A stretch of 48,368 bases of DNA from Chitinophaga pinensis (GTDB lineage Bacteria; Bacteroidota; Bacteroidia; Bacteroidales; GCA-2748055), in assembly GCA_945863035.1 (NCBI GenBank), contig CAMAZH010000012.1, positions 1 to 48,368 on the forward strand, in the 5' to 3' direction. Positions 24,792 to 33,744 of the stretch are shown piece after piece. The notes under the pieces are model-generated. The model did not search any database, was not told where the DNA came from, and worked only from the letters and a program-made list of their open reading frames with translations. How positions within the stretch are numbered: position 1 is the stretch's first letter; every line of letters begins with the position of its first letter. The translations under genes were made by a program, and so were the position numbers.

Positions 24792-26693
24792 TCATTTTCC
24801 TTTTTTATATGGGTCTTCCAAAAAAACCCTGATAAAAAGGGTAAGAAAAAGAAATCCCAGCAATAAAACATAAATCCTGTTTGTTTCAATCGATGCCCTG
24901 TATTTTGTAATTAGGTACGGAATCATTGCAACCTCGAAACCCATTTGGTTTTCCTCCCCCGAGACAATGGATTGGATTTCTTCAGGTGCAGGGATCGAAG
25001 CATCATCCCAACGGTTTTTGACTTTGCCGTTTTTAATATGAATCAGTGAAACACCATCGCCGCAAACCGATTCAACAAATCCGGCAGGGCTCGAACAAAA
25101 TGCGATGGGAGTTATGAACGACTCGATAAAGCCATAAATCTCGTTGGAAGAAAGAGCTGTCATTCCATAAAAAAGCGCAGGTTCCCCCTGTATTGATGCC
25201 CCGGCTATCGAAAGCCTATTCAGCCGTTCAAGCATATCGGGATCCAAGTTCTGTGGATCTTTTGAAGCAATTAGAAACACATCCCTACTTTGCTGAAGAA
25301 CATTTTCACTGATATCGATGCCTTCAGGGGTAACCAGCTTGAAGTCCTCAATTGAGGATTTAAAACCGGATTTCGTTTTCTCTGAATGAGAGTTCACAAA
25401 CTCCCAGTCGGGGCTCTGTGGAAAATTGTCCATACTGAAATTCGCGATGCTGTCATTCAGCACATTTCTGTAAACGAGGCTTGTGTGAAACAAATCAATT
25501 CGGGATCCCGTGGGAGGTGTTTTGAGACTTCTCAGATCGACATCTTCAGCCAGAGGGAAATTATGGATCAGTTGTCCAAAACTGCTGTTTAAACTGGAAA
25601 CTTCGGGGAAATCGTTGAAGTGCCATTTCCCGAGAATAGTCCCGTTTTTAAGGAGAACCAAACCGGGGTTGGAACGGATTATGGTCTTTAAGGCAATCTC
25701 ATCGGCACTTCCAAAATCGTAAAGTAAATCCAACGTATCCCTTAACTGCTCGATATCATCCTCAAGGCTGGCTGTTACAGCGAAGAATTGAACATCGGAA
25801 AAGGATGCCGAGAGCTTGAAATAATCATTGGCTTTTTTCAGGGAAGCAGGATCAGCTTTCGGGAGATTATACGACACGAGCAGAAAGACAAACCCAGAGC
25901 TTCCTTTAATTGTTTCGGTAAGATCTTCCTTATTGGGGGCCGAAATCGAAAAGTCGTGGATTGGAGGCTCATATCCCTTTGAAATCAGCACGGATTTTGT
26001 ATCCACAAATTCCCAAATCGAGTCATCCGGGAAATTTTCAATAGTAAACTCACTGGTTTTACCATCGGTGGTATTTCGGTAAAACAATCGGGTCTCATAC
26101 ACATCAGCTGGTGATCCCGGAGGTATGGCGGAGGCTGAAGGAATATGAGTACCGGTTTTGTAGGGACGGAAATCGAGTATAGGTAGATGGTTGTTGCAGT
26201 AAATCGACAATCCCAGAACCGCCGCAAAGAAGAATGACAAGATTCCCCACTCTGCCAAAGCTCCGCGGACGGGAACAAAGGTATTCCTTCCTATGAAAAC
26301 AATAAGGGTAAATGCCATCAGTACCACATTTTTCCAGAAGGTTTGCCAATTGGTAAGAATCAATGCGTCGCCAAAACAACCACAGTCGGTGACGGGATTA
26401 TAGAGAGCGAGGATAAATGTCAGCACGGTAAAAAACGACATAAAAAGCAATACTGTCCATGAAACAATTTTCATTCGGTAGCCCAGCAGTAAACCAATAC
26501 CAATGACCAGCTCAATGGCAGACAGTATCAATGCCATTGGGAAAGCCAGCCCAACAAGAAAGTCGAGGCCAAAAGCATTGAAATAATCGGTGAATTTATA
26601 GGTTGATCCAAGGGGATCCACTGCTTTTACAAAGCCCGAGAAAATAAACACTATGCCAACAACAATCCGGCTGAATGATTTTATGATTTTCAT
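24792..26693 (-). CDS. DoxX/BT_3928-family membrane protein with a duplicated periplasmic half
   Basis: 633 residues. Residues 1-165 are a four- to five-helix DoxX/MauE-like membrane domain with a TDCGCFG motif (102-108), typical of redox-linked members. The rest is a soluble part that repeats: 192-360 and 394-562 align over their length, including LFYRNTTDGKTSEFTIENFPDD / LVYRNVLNDSIANFSMDNFPQS, WEFVD / WEFVN and VLLKNGTILGKWH / IHIKNGKVKNRWD. Each repeat looks like a degraded thioredoxin-like fold without CxxC. A C-terminal helix (605-625) anchors it again. Relatives I know are about half to two-thirds this size with one soluble unit, so a tandem duplication is likely. Role unknown; proposed links are to thiol/quinone redox. 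Confidence 0.85.
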   Translation of the reverse strand: MKIIKSFSRIVVGIVFIFSGFVKAVDPLGSTYKFTDYFNAFGLDFLVGLAFPMALILSAIELVIGIGLLLGYRMKIVSWTVLLFMSFFTVLTFILALYNPVTDCGCFGDALILTNWQTFWKNVVLMAFTLIVFIGRNTFVPVRGALAEWGILSFFFAAVLGLSIYCNNHLPILDFRPYKTGTHIPSASAIPPGSPADVYETRLFYRNTTDGKTSEFTIENFPDDSIWEFVDTKSVLISKGYEPPIHDFSISAPNKEDLTETIKGSSGFVFLLVSYNLPKADPASLKKANDYFKLSASFSDVQFFAVTASLEDDIEQLRDTLDLLYDFGSADEIALKTIIRSNPGLVLLKNGTILGKWHFNDFPEVSSLNSSFGQLIHNFPLAEDVDLRSLKTPPTGSRIDLFHTSLVYRNVLNDSIANFSMDNFPQSPDWEFVNSHSEKTKSGFKSSIEDFKLVTPEGIDISENVLQQSRDVFLIASKDPQNLDPDMLERLNRLSIAGASIQGEPALFYGMTALSSNEIYGFIESFITPIAFCSSPAGFVESVCGDGVSLIHIKNGKVKNRWDDASIPAPEEIQSIVSGEENQMGFEVAMIPYLITKYRASIETNRIYVLLLGFLFLTLFIRVFLEDPYKKGK

Positions 26694-26815
26694 TGATGTG
26701 AAAAAAAAAATTCGACTAAGGTTTCGCCACGCAAGATAGAAAAATCAAGCCAATTGATTAAACAAAATCCGAAAAAACCAGGCTGTAGCAAAAGATGGAC
26801 CAGATGCTTGTATGC

Positions 26816-28150
26816 TTAATCTCTCATCGGCAGGGTGAAGTAGAAGTCTGTCCCTTTTCCTTCTTCTGATTCCACCCAAATCTTCCCGCCCAGCAATTCC
26901 ACATAGGCTTTGGCAATTGTAAGTCCAAGGCCGGATCCCTCATAACCGCTGGAGGTACTGGAATCGACCTGGTGGAAACGTTCGAAAACGGCTTTTTGCT
27001 TTTCCGGTGAAATGCCTATTCCTGTGTCCTTTACATAAAATTTCAGGTCTGAATCGTGCAGATCAAAACCGAATTCAATGCTTCCCTTGTTGGTAAACTT
27101 TATGGCGTTTTTTATGAGATTGGTGAGAATGGCATAAACTTTTTCCTTATCGGTAATAATAATGACTTGTGTGCCATTGATTGAGAAATGCCCCGTCAAC
27201 CTAAGCCCCTTTTGCTGAGCCTCCTGATGGAAAAAATTATAAAGGAATTCCAGCTGTTTGTTTACGTTCGTTTCAGAAAAAACAAGTTCCATTTGACCTG
27301 ATTCGACTTTAGAAATGTCAATCAGGTCATTTATAATATTCAACATGCGAGTACCGCTTTTCTGAATAATCCCGATAAACTGCTGTTGCTTTTCATCTGT
27401 AAGATTCGGCTTTTTCAAAAGCTCAGCGAAGCCAAGGATACCATTCATTGGGGTACGTATCTCGTGGCTCATGTTGGCCAGAAAAGCGGATTTCAACCGA
27501 TCACTTTCCTCCGCTTTTTCCAATGCTCTTTCCAATTGCCTCTTTTCTTCCTTAAGTTCATTGTGAACTTTCCGTATTTGCTTTTCTTTTTTCTCCAGCT
27601 GGTATGCTCCAATAATGCTTAATAGCGCAGCAGAAGCCAGGAAAAAGTTGTTATTCAAGAGAACTGTCATTTCATAGGAACCTTTGGGCGAGGATATATA
27701 ATCCTGGAAGAAAAGAGCAGTAAGATTATAAAGAATGATGGTTGAGATCGCAATGTAGGCTGCGGTATAAAAGCTCAACATAAATACGAAACTTGACCAT
27801 AAAATAATAAGGATTAAGCCCGCATAATAGGTAAAATAAGCCATATCACCCGGTTGGCTTATGGCAATCATTATCAGGATTCCAAACTGGCCCAGACTCA
27901 TGAGAAGTAACAGGAAAATTTTCCTGAAATGATAAAAAGGCTTGTAGTAGGATAGGAAATATGAAAAGACAATTAAACTGAGAATGACAGATCGAATGAT
28001 CCAGAGTGACCCATGACGGGAAGGCATCGCGAACACGTCCAAAAATCCAAATCCACCATAAAGCAATATGCCCAAAACCAATCCAATACGCAAAGTACTT
28101 GGGGAAAAGTTGCTCTCATTGGAATTAAAAAAGGGCAATTGGATTTTCAT
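26816..28150 (-). CDS. membrane sensor histidine kinase, orphan
   Basis: 444 residues from the ATG at 28150 (a TTG two codons upstream would add MI). Six membrane helices fill about 20-182, followed by a coiled coil (185-220), a HisKA domain with phospho-accepting H229 in MSHEIRTPMNG, and a HATPase with NLIKNAIKFTNKG (N box), DTGIGI (G1) and GSGLGL (G2). No periplasmic sensor loop of size and no receiver domain, so the signal is probably sensed in or at the membrane. No response regulator is adjacent. Own transcription unit. Confidence 0.92.
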   Translation of the reverse strand: MKIQLPFFNSNESNFSPSTLRIGLVLGILLYGGFGFLDVFAMPSRHGSLWIIRSVILSLIVFSYFLSYYKPFYHFRKIFLLLLMSLGQFGILIMIAISQPGDMAYFTYYAGLILIILWSSFVFMLSFYTAAYIAISTIILYNLTALFFQDYISSPKGSYEMTVLLNNNFFLASAALLSIIGAYQLEKKEKQIRKVHNELKEEKRQLERALEKAEESDRLKSAFLANMSHEIRTPMNGILGFAELLKKPNLTDEKQQQFIGIIQKSGTRMLNIINDLIDISKVESGQMELVFSETNVNKQLEFLYNFFHQEAQQKGLRLTGHFSINGTQVIIITDKEKVYAILTNLIKNAIKFTNKGSIEFGFDLHDSDLKFYVKDTGIGISPEKQKAVFERFHQVDSSTSSGYEGSGLGLTIAKAYVELLGGKIWVESEEGKGTDFYFTLPMRD

Positions 28151-28471
28151 TATCAATAATTAATTATTCCAGGCAGATTTGAATAATTAATTCAGATACG
28201 ATCTAAATACTATTCGCTCTAAACCCTTGTTCCAAATATATACATTTTTCCTCCACATAAGAATAATGGACAAATTTATCTTTCAGTTGATGACAGTGAT
28301 TTCATCAATGAACTGTCAAACACTTTCTGTATATAAGATATTTCCGCATATATCGTTTGGCTTCTTTCAATTCCATTCCTTAAAAACTGACTATAAACGA
28401 AATAGAAAATTTGAGGCAACATAGAAGCCTGATGGAGCCTTATCCTCTGATGGCGTATAAAAATTGAAATA
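28151..28471. other. 321-base intergenic region between the histidine kinase and tmk
   Basis: AT-rich, no credible gene. It holds (1) a 12-base perfect inverted repeat right before the kinase start; (2) minus-strand TATATTTG (28240-28233), an exact -7 match without a good -33, a likely kinase promoter; (3) a hairpin with arms TTGATGA (28287-28293) and TCATCAA (28302-28308) and possible outer pairing CAG/CTG, with no T tract; and (4) a repeated CTGATGG near 28428 and 28447. Confidence 0.45.
28158..28192. repeat. 12-base perfect inverted repeat before the histidine kinase start
   Basis: AATTAATTATTC (28158-28169) and GAATAATTAATT (28181-28192), 11-base spacer, ending eight bases upstream of the kinase ATG. 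Could be an operator or an RNA hairpin covering the ribosome entry site. Low complexity weakens the case. Confidence 0.5.
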
Positions 28472-29152
28472 CTAGAGTAAGGAGTTGATTTCCCGAACTA
28501 TTTTTTCAAATATTGCATAAGGGGGAAGTACTTTACCCTGAAAAGCGCCGCAATTAATAACCGAGAAATTTTTCTGTTGCACTCCAAAACTCAGATAAAC
28601 TTCTCGCACCCGTTTTTGAAATTCAAGGTCATCCTCGTGAATATCCTTAGCGCCCAGCAGATAGGCCCTTTCATCGCCGATTCTGGCATTGGAGAGCTGC
28701 GTCTGGGTAAATTCGAAAGGTACGTCAAGAAAAATATTCAGATCAGGAACAGGTATTTTGAAATGCCTGTATTCCAGATTAAGAATCCAGTCGTTTAGTT
28801 TCTGCCTTTCCCCTTGATCCTTAAGCTTTGCGCATTGAAAAGCGATATTGGAAATTACGTATCGGTCAACCAGCACGAAATAGTCGTCTTCAAGCCACTT
28901 TCTGATCTGATCGCCGGCATCGTTGCGGTCGCCTGCATAGATAAGGGCAACTAGGTATGGATCAACACTGTTGTTATCGCCCATTTCCCCTCTCAGGAAT
29001 CGGGCAATAAGTTCTCCGTAAACGGGCGCATCCATTCGGGGGAAATGAAGATACTGATGTTTTATTTGTTTCTGTTCGAGATACTCTCTGAGGAGCCTGA
29101 CCTGGGTTGACTTACCCGACCCATCCAGTCCTTCCAATACAACAAACTTCAT
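28472..29152 (-). CDS. tmk: thymidylate kinase
   Basis: Phosphorylates dTMP to dTDP. 226 residues with P-loop GLDGSGKST at 8-16, the DRY motif (VDRYVIS) for nucleotide binding, and the lid region RIGDERAYLLGAKDIHE. The sequence is of the longer Bacteroidota type that also starts KFVVLEGLDGSGKS. An AAGGA lies just upstream of the ATG. Divergent from folP. Confidence 0.94.
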   Translation of the reverse strand: MKFVVLEGLDGSGKSTQVRLLREYLEQKQIKHQYLHFPRMDAPVYGELIARFLRGEMGDNNSVDPYLVALIYAGDRNDAGDQIRKWLEDDYFVLVDRYVISNIAFQCAKLKDQGERQKLNDWILNLEYRHFKIPVPDLNIFLDVPFEFTQTQLSNARIGDERAYLLGAKDIHEDDLEFQKRVREVYLSFGVQQKNFSVINCGAFQGKVLPPYAIFEKIVREINSLL

Positions 29153-29224
29153 GTAATTCCTTTTTATGTCTTTTTAAATGGGCTTTTGCTATTGATTTTA
29201 TGGGTATACCTTACCGCATATTAC

Positions 29225-29275
29225 TTCCGGCCAAAACACAAGATTTCCGGCCAAATCCCTCATATGTTTGCCAAA
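29225..29275. repeat. 20-bp-phased direct repeats between tmk and folP
   Basis: TTCCGGCCAAA occurs exactly at 29225-29235 and 29245-29255, and a partial third unit TGTTTGCCAAA (7 of 11 matches) at 29265-29275, so the spacing is 20 bp twice (two helical turns). It sits directly upstream of the folP -7 element, in the divergent region with tmk. Looks like binding sites for a regulator on one face of the helix. Confidence 0.5.
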
Positions 29276-29279
29276 ATGC

Positions 29280-29287
29280 TAACTTTG
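29280..29287 (+). promoter_or_regulatory. -7 element for folP
   Basis: TAACTTTG matches TAnnTTTG exactly, 18 bases before the folP ATG. The -33 region is occupied by the phased repeats, without a proper TTTG, which suggests activator dependence or a weak promoter. Confidence 0.5.
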
Positions 29288-29305
29288 CGGTATCAATAAT
29301 CCAGC

Positions 29306-30187
29306 ATGAAAGATCCAAGGCATAAAGATACATTTTTTTCAGGGAAACACAGTCTGAACTGCCGGGGTAAGTTGCTCGATCTTTCCCGGCCTGCCATAAT
29401 GGGCATTTTGAATGTCACCTCTGATTCGTTTTTCGATGGGGGCAAATATAAAGGAGGCCCCGCCCTTTCGCGGCGAATTAGCAGGATAATTGAGGAGGGG
29501 GCCGACATAATTGATGTTGGAGCCATGTCAACCCGGCCCGGTTCGTCGCCTGTAACTGAGGATCTGGAAATACAAAGGTTATCCGAAGCTATAGGTATCA
29601 TAAGAGAGAATTACCCTGATATTCCTATTTCAGTAGACACATACAGAACGGGGGTTGCCAGAAAGGCAATTGTCGATTTTAAAGCGGACATGATCAATGA
29701 CATCAAAGCCGGTGACGAATCCGAAGAGATGTTCAGTGTTATTGCTGAACTGAAAGTCCCTTATATTATAATGCATATGCAAGGGAATCCTTCAACTATG
29801 CAAAATAGCCCCCAATATATTGATGTTGTTGACGATGTTCTTTTCTTCCTTGCTAAAAAAGTGGCAAACCTCAGAAAAAGGGGAGTAACTGACATCGTTG
29901 TGGATCCCGGCTTTGGATTTGGAAAAAATGTCGATCACAATTATCAGTTGCTGGCCCATCTCAATGTGTTCCGATCGCTTGAATTGCCAATACTTGCGGG
30001 ACTTTCGCGAAAATCAATGATATCCGGCTTTTTAAATACGGACGCTGATAATGCCTTAAACGGAACCACAGCATTGAACATGTTTGCTTTATTACAGGGG
30101 AGTTCTATTTTGCGCGTTCATGATGTAAAAGCAGCCGTTGAGACAAGAAACCTTTTCTGCAAACTGCAGGAAAGTGCCTTGTTGTAG
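29306..30187 (+). CDS. folP: dihydropteroate synthase
   Basis: Condenses p-aminobenzoate with dihydropterin pyrophosphate in folate synthesis; target of sulfonamides. 293 residues with GILNVTSDSFFDGG, DVGAMSTRPGS, SVDTYR, MINDIKAG, DPGFGFGK, LAGLSRKSMI and the C-terminal RVHDV. All pterin- and pyrophosphate-binding loops are in place. Precedes cdaA on the same strand by 45 bases, a neighbour pair common in this phylum. Confidence 0.96.
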   Translation: MKDPRHKDTFFSGKHSLNCRGKLLDLSRPAIMGILNVTSDSFFDGGKYKGGPALSRRISRIIEEGADIIDVGAMSTRPGSSPVTEDLEIQRLSEAIGIIRENYPDIPISVDTYRTGVARKAIVDFKADMINDIKAGDESEEMFSVIAELKVPYIIMHMQGNPSTMQNSPQYIDVVDDVLFFLAKKVANLRKRGVTDIVVDPGFGFGKNVDHNYQLLAHLNVFRSLELPILAGLSRKSMISGFLNTDADNALNGTTALNMFALLQGSSILRVHDVKAAVETRNLFCKLQESALL

Positions 30188-30213
30188 AAATGTAAATGAT
30201 TTTTCTAATTTTG
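30182..30213 (+). promoter_or_regulatory. possible internal promoter for cdaA
   Basis: TAATTTTG (30206-30213) matches TAnnTTTG, with TTG (30182-30184) 21 bases upstream at the end of folP. Would give cdaA its own short transcript besides readthrough from folP. Confidence 0.5.
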
Positions 30214-30232
30214 TACCAAATAATAAACCACA

Positions 30233-31018
30233 GTGCTGAATTTGTTTATCCATCTGCGTATCCTTGATATCCTCGACATTATCCTGGTAGCTATATTGTT
30301 GTATCAGCTGTATATGCTTGTTAGGGGTACGGTTGCCTTAAATATTATTTTGGCAGTAATTATCATTTATGTTTTCTGGGGTTTGGTGAAAATGCTCAAA
30401 ATGGAGCTTCTAAGCAACATTATCGGGCAGGTAATCGGAGTTGGGGTGATTGCGTTAATTATTGTGTTTCAGCAAGAGATCCGGAGATTTCTGATTATGA
30501 TTGGAACCCGTTACATCAGCAAAAACAGACTTAGACTTGAGGGATTTTTTAAAATGGAAATGGATACAAGACCCCGTCTGAGAATCAAATCCATTGTGAA
30601 AGCAGTCATTAACCTATCCAATTCAAAAACCGGGGCACTGATTGTGATCAGAAGAAAATCGAATCTTGAAATGTATGCACAAGCGGGCGACATTCTCGAG
30701 GCAAACACTTCCAGCAGGCTTATAATCAGCATATTTAATAAGCTAAGCCCTCTTCATGACGGTGCGATTATTATTGATAAGGAGAAAATATTTGCAGCAA
30801 GGGTTGTTTTGCCCGTTACTGATAATCCCGATCTTCCCCCCGATTATGGCCTGCGGCATCGCGCTGCTATGGGAATAACTGAAGTAACCGATTCATTGGT
30901 TATAGTAGTCTCGGAGGAAACCGGCAAGATTTCTCTGGCACAAAGCAGTGAAATGCGCAGAGCGATATCGTCAAAAGAACTGATGGAAAGTCTGGAGGAA
31001 GAATTCCAGAATGTTTAG
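30233..31018 (+). CDS. cdaA: diadenylate cyclase, c-di-AMP synthase
   Basis: Makes c-di-AMP from two ATP at the membrane. 261 residues from a GTG start (no in-frame ATG until the region of the third membrane helix). Three N-terminal membrane helices (about 11-82) precede a DAC domain with the DGA motif in LHDGAIII and the RHR motif in GLRHRAAMGITE, both needed for catalysis. This is the CdaA class, which in Firmicutes is regulated by CdaR/GlmM; no cdaR-like gene is adjacent here. c-di-AMP usually controls potassium and osmotic balance. Confidence 0.95.
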   Translation: MLNLFIHLRILDILDIILVAILLYQLYMLVRGTVALNIILAVIIIYVFWGLVKMLKMELLSNIIGQVIGVGVIALIIVFQQEIRRFLIMIGTRYISKNRLRLEGFFKMEMDTRPRLRIKSIVKAVINLSNSKTGALIVIRRKSNLEMYAQAGDILEANTSSRLIISIFNKLSPLHDGAIIIDKEKIFAARVVLPVTDNPDLPPDYGLRHRAAMGITEVTDSLVIVVSEETGKISLAQSSEMRRAISSKELMESLEEEFQNV

Positions 31019-31175
31019 AAAACCATTGAATCCTCACAGCCGGAATTTGCTCCATCCTGTCGGGCAGACATGATTTAAAGAGCTCTGTCGGCCAAGTCCG
31101 GATATCTGTATTTGATTTGACAAAACTTTTTAAAGACAGGACTTGAGCTTTTATCTTACCCTCAATTCATTTCCT

Positions 31176-31823
31176 TTAATTCCTGTTTTTGGATTTTGAA
31201 GAGAAGCTTGTTTTATTTTCCTGGCCATTCCAAAGCCTGACAATGTTTTTTCGGTGGGTAAAAATTATCAAAGCGGATACCATTCCGGAGAATATTTTCA
31301 GATGAAGATAAGGAGTATGGAAAACAAGGATAATCCAAATTGGAAAAGATAAACCAGCGAGTATTGAACCTACTGAGGAATAACGTGTGCTAAAGAAACC
31401 TATAAGGAAAACTCCAGCTGCACAAAGTGTTGCCAAGGGATGTAATCCGATGAGCACACCAAAGACCGTTGCAACCCCTTTCCCACCACGGAATCCTTCA
31501 TAAACAGGGTAAATATGGCCTAAGACAGCAGCAATACCAAGGATTATTTGAATGTTGACGAACTCCGGAGAGCTTTTATGGACAAAAGAATAAAAATTTA
31601 CAAGGTAAACTGCTGCGAAACCTTTAAACATATCCATCACAAGAACAAATATTCCAACCACCGGACCAAAAACCCTTATTGCATTTGATGCACCGGCGTT
31701 GCCGCTTCCAAACTCCCTGATATCAATCCGGTAGAATATTTTCCCTATCCAGATTGAAGTGGGTATTGCACCTATCAGATAGGCAAGAACCAGCATTATA
31801 AAGAAATCTATGAAATGTTCCAT
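31176..31823 (-). CDS. plsY: glycerol-3-phosphate acyltransferase PlsY
   Basis: Integral membrane acyltransferase that uses acyl-phosphate for the first step of phospholipid synthesis. 215 residues, about seven helices. Motif 1 GSGNAGASNAIR (family GSGNxGATN, here with Ser for Thr), motif 2 GHIYPVYEGFRGGKGVAT and the final short loop (FTHRKNIVRL) are as in PlsY. Convergent with cdaA, 157 bases apart; I saw no clear terminator in that gap. Own promoter upstream. Confidence 0.95.
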   Translation of the reverse strand: MEHFIDFFIMLVLAYLIGAIPTSIWIGKIFYRIDIREFGSGNAGASNAIRVFGPVVGIFVLVMDMFKGFAAVYLVNFYSFVHKSSPEFVNIQIILGIAAVLGHIYPVYEGFRGGKGVATVFGVLIGLHPLATLCAAGVFLIGFFSTRYSSVGSILAGLSFPIWIILVFHTPYLHLKIFSGMVSALIIFTHRKNIVRLWNGQENKTSFSSKSKNRN

Positions 31824-31842
31824 TCTTGAGAATTTGAGGGTT

Positions 31843-31871
31843 CAAAGTTAACTAATTTGGATAAAAAGCAA
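31843..31871 (-). promoter_or_regulatory. promoter of plsY
   Basis: Minus-strand TTG (31871-31869), 18-base spacer, TAACTTTG (31850-31843), an exact -7 match, 19 bases before the plsY ATG. Confidence 0.6.
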
Positions 31872-32007
31872 TGGCTTGGTTATTACGCATGAGACGAACA
31901 ACTAAGCCATTAACAATAAGTGATTTACACATCCAAAAACTTCACCCGAACACAAAACGACTATTTCCCGAACGCTTCGGATTGGGTGAATTTCGCAATA
32001 CTTTTCT

Positions 32008-33597
32008 TCAAATCTGTGGTCCGGCCTTTATTAGTGCCTTTCCTGCCTCGGTATCGGCAAATTGTTGGAAATACTTGAGATATCTGGCCGAAAGGTTTTT
32101 CGCCCGGGTCTCCCATTCTGAAACCTCTGCATAGGTCTCCCGGGGATCAAGTATCCCATCGCTTACGTTATTCAGTTTCTCAGGAATGGTAAGATTCATA
32201 ATAGGAATATGCTTGGTTTTGGCCTGTTCGATTGATCCGTCAAGAATTGCATCAATAATGGCACGTGTATCCTTAATCGAAATACGTTTACCTGTGCCGT
32301 TCCAACCCGTGTTTACAAGGTATGCCTTTGCCCCATGCTGATCGATCTTATTAGCAAGGACTGATGCGTAAGTTGTGGGGTGCAGGGTTAGGAATGCCTC
32401 ACCAAATGCAGGTGAAAACGATGGTACGGGTTCAGTGATTCCCCGTTCGGTACCCGCCAGCTTAGAAGTATATCCACAAAGAAAGTGATACTGCGCCTGG
32501 TCACGGTCAAGAATAGAAACCGGAGGTAAAACGCCATAAGCATCTGCCGATAGGTAAATAATTTTATTGGCATGACCTGCTTTGGAGGGTAAAACGATTT
32601 TGTTAATATGGAAGATGGGATAAGAAACCCTGGTGTTTTCCGTAACCGAGGAATCGTTAAAATCGATCGACCCATCCTCTAGAACCGAAACGTTTTCAAG
32701 TAGCGCGTTACGTTGGATTGCGTTCCAAATATCGGGCTCGTTTTCCTGACAAAGCTTAATAGTTTTTGCATAGCATCCACCTTCGAAGTTAAAAACGCCC
32801 TGATCGTCCCAACCGTGCTCGTCGTCGCCAATCAGGTAACGCTTCGGGTCGGCCGAAAGTGTAGTTTTCCCTGTTCCTGAAAGCCCAAAAAAGATAGCCA
32901 CATCGCCTTTTTCACCCACATTGGCAGAGCAATGCATAGCAGCTATGCCGCGCTGCGGGAGATAATAATTCATTAAGGAGAAAATCCCCTTCTTCATTTC
33001 GCCACCATACCATGTGCCGCCAATAACAGCAATTTTTTCGGTGAGATTGAATAACACAAAAACCTCTGAATTCAAACCGTGCTCTTTCCAATCGGGATCG
33101 GTTACTTTTGAACCCATCATCACCACAAAATCGGGTTCTCCAAATCTTTCCAACTCATATGAACTAGGAAGGATAAACATATTGGCAACAAAGTGTGCCT
33201 GCCATGCAACCTCCATAATAAACCGCACCTTCATTCGCGAATTCGGATTCGTTCCACAAAAAACATCCATTACATAAAGTTTCTGGGAAGAAAGCCTTGA
33301 ACTTACAATTTTCTTGCAGGCAGAATAGGTCTCATTCGAAACAGGACGGTTTATAACTCCATCCCACCACAATGTGTTTTCAGTTAGGCTATCCTTGACA
33401 AAAAATTTATCTTTTGGGGAACGACCGGTAAAAACCCCTGTTTTTACTGCAACTGCGCCAGTATTGGTTAGAATGCCCTTTTCAAAACCCTGCAGTGAAG
33501 GATTCGTTTCATGTTGAAATAATAACTCGTATGTTGGATTATAAAATATCTCTTTGGTATCCCTTATTCCATATATACTTAAATCTGGTATTTTCAT
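32008..33597 (-). CDS. pckA: ATP-dependent phosphoenolpyruvate carboxykinase
   Basis: Interconverts oxaloacetate + ATP and PEP + CO2 + ADP. 529 residues, the standard size. Kinase-1a/Walker loop [14 protein letters not shown], kinase-2 LIGDDEHGW, the oxaloacetate-binding R in [10 protein letters not shown], and the metal-binding region [12 protein letters not shown]. In fermenting Bacteroidota this enzyme usually runs in the carboxylating direction toward succinate, making ATP. It lies downstream of ppdK on the same strand but separated by a strong terminator and its own -7 element. Confidence 0.97.
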   Translation of the reverse strand: MKIPDLSIYGIRDTKEIFYNPTYELLFQHETNPSLQGFEKGILTNTGAVAVKTGVFTGRSPKDKFFVKDSLTENTLWWDGVINRPVSNETYSACKKIVSSRLSSQKLYVMDVFCGTNPNSRMKVRFIMEVAWQAHFVANMFILPSSYELERFGEPDFVVMMGSKVTDPDWKEHGLNSEVFVLFNLTEKIAVIGGTWYGGEMKKGIFSLMNYYLPQRGIAAMHCSANVGEKGDVAIFFGLSGTGKTTLSADPKRYLIGDDEHGWDDQGVFNFEGGCYAKTIKLCQENEPDIWNAIQRNALLENVSVLEDGSIDFNDSSVTENTRVSYPIFHINKIVLPSKAGHANKIIYLSADAYGVLPPVSILDRDQAQYHFLCGYTSKLAGTERGITEPVPSFSPAFGEAFLTLHPTTYASVLANKIDQHGAKAYLVNTGWNGTGKRISIKDTRAIIDAILDGSIEQAKTKHIPIMNLTIPEKLNNVSDGILDPRETYAEVSEWETRAKNLSARYLKYFQQFADTEAGKALIKAGPQI

Positions 33598-33629
33598 GCT
33601 TTATATAATTTATGTTATAGTTTTCACAA

Positions 33630-33637
33630 CAAAGATA
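33630..33637 (-). promoter_or_regulatory. -7 element of pckA
   Basis: Minus-strand TATCTTTG (33637-33630) matches TAnnTTTG exactly, about 32 bases before the pckA ATG and just after the ppdK terminator. No TTTG at the right -33 distance. Confidence 0.5.
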
Positions 33638-33659
33638 CGCCTTTTATGTTAAACGGCAT

Positions 33660-33698
33660 AAAAAAAAGTAGCGTTACAATACATTGTAACGCTACTTT
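33660..33698 (-). terminator. strong terminator after ppdK
   Basis: Two 16-base arms (33665-33680 and 33683-33698) are exact complements with a 2-base loop on paper. On the minus strand eight T follow the stem (33667-33660). Separates ppdK from pckA. Confidence 0.88.
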
Positions 33699-33744
33699 AA
33701 TATATAAAAATCAGGCTCACAAAACCTTGCGGGCACTAAAAATA

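Noticed and set aside
31871-32134. 87-codon plus-strand frame between plsY and pckA
   Set aside because: Overlaps the 3' end of pckA and the plsY promoter; random composition.
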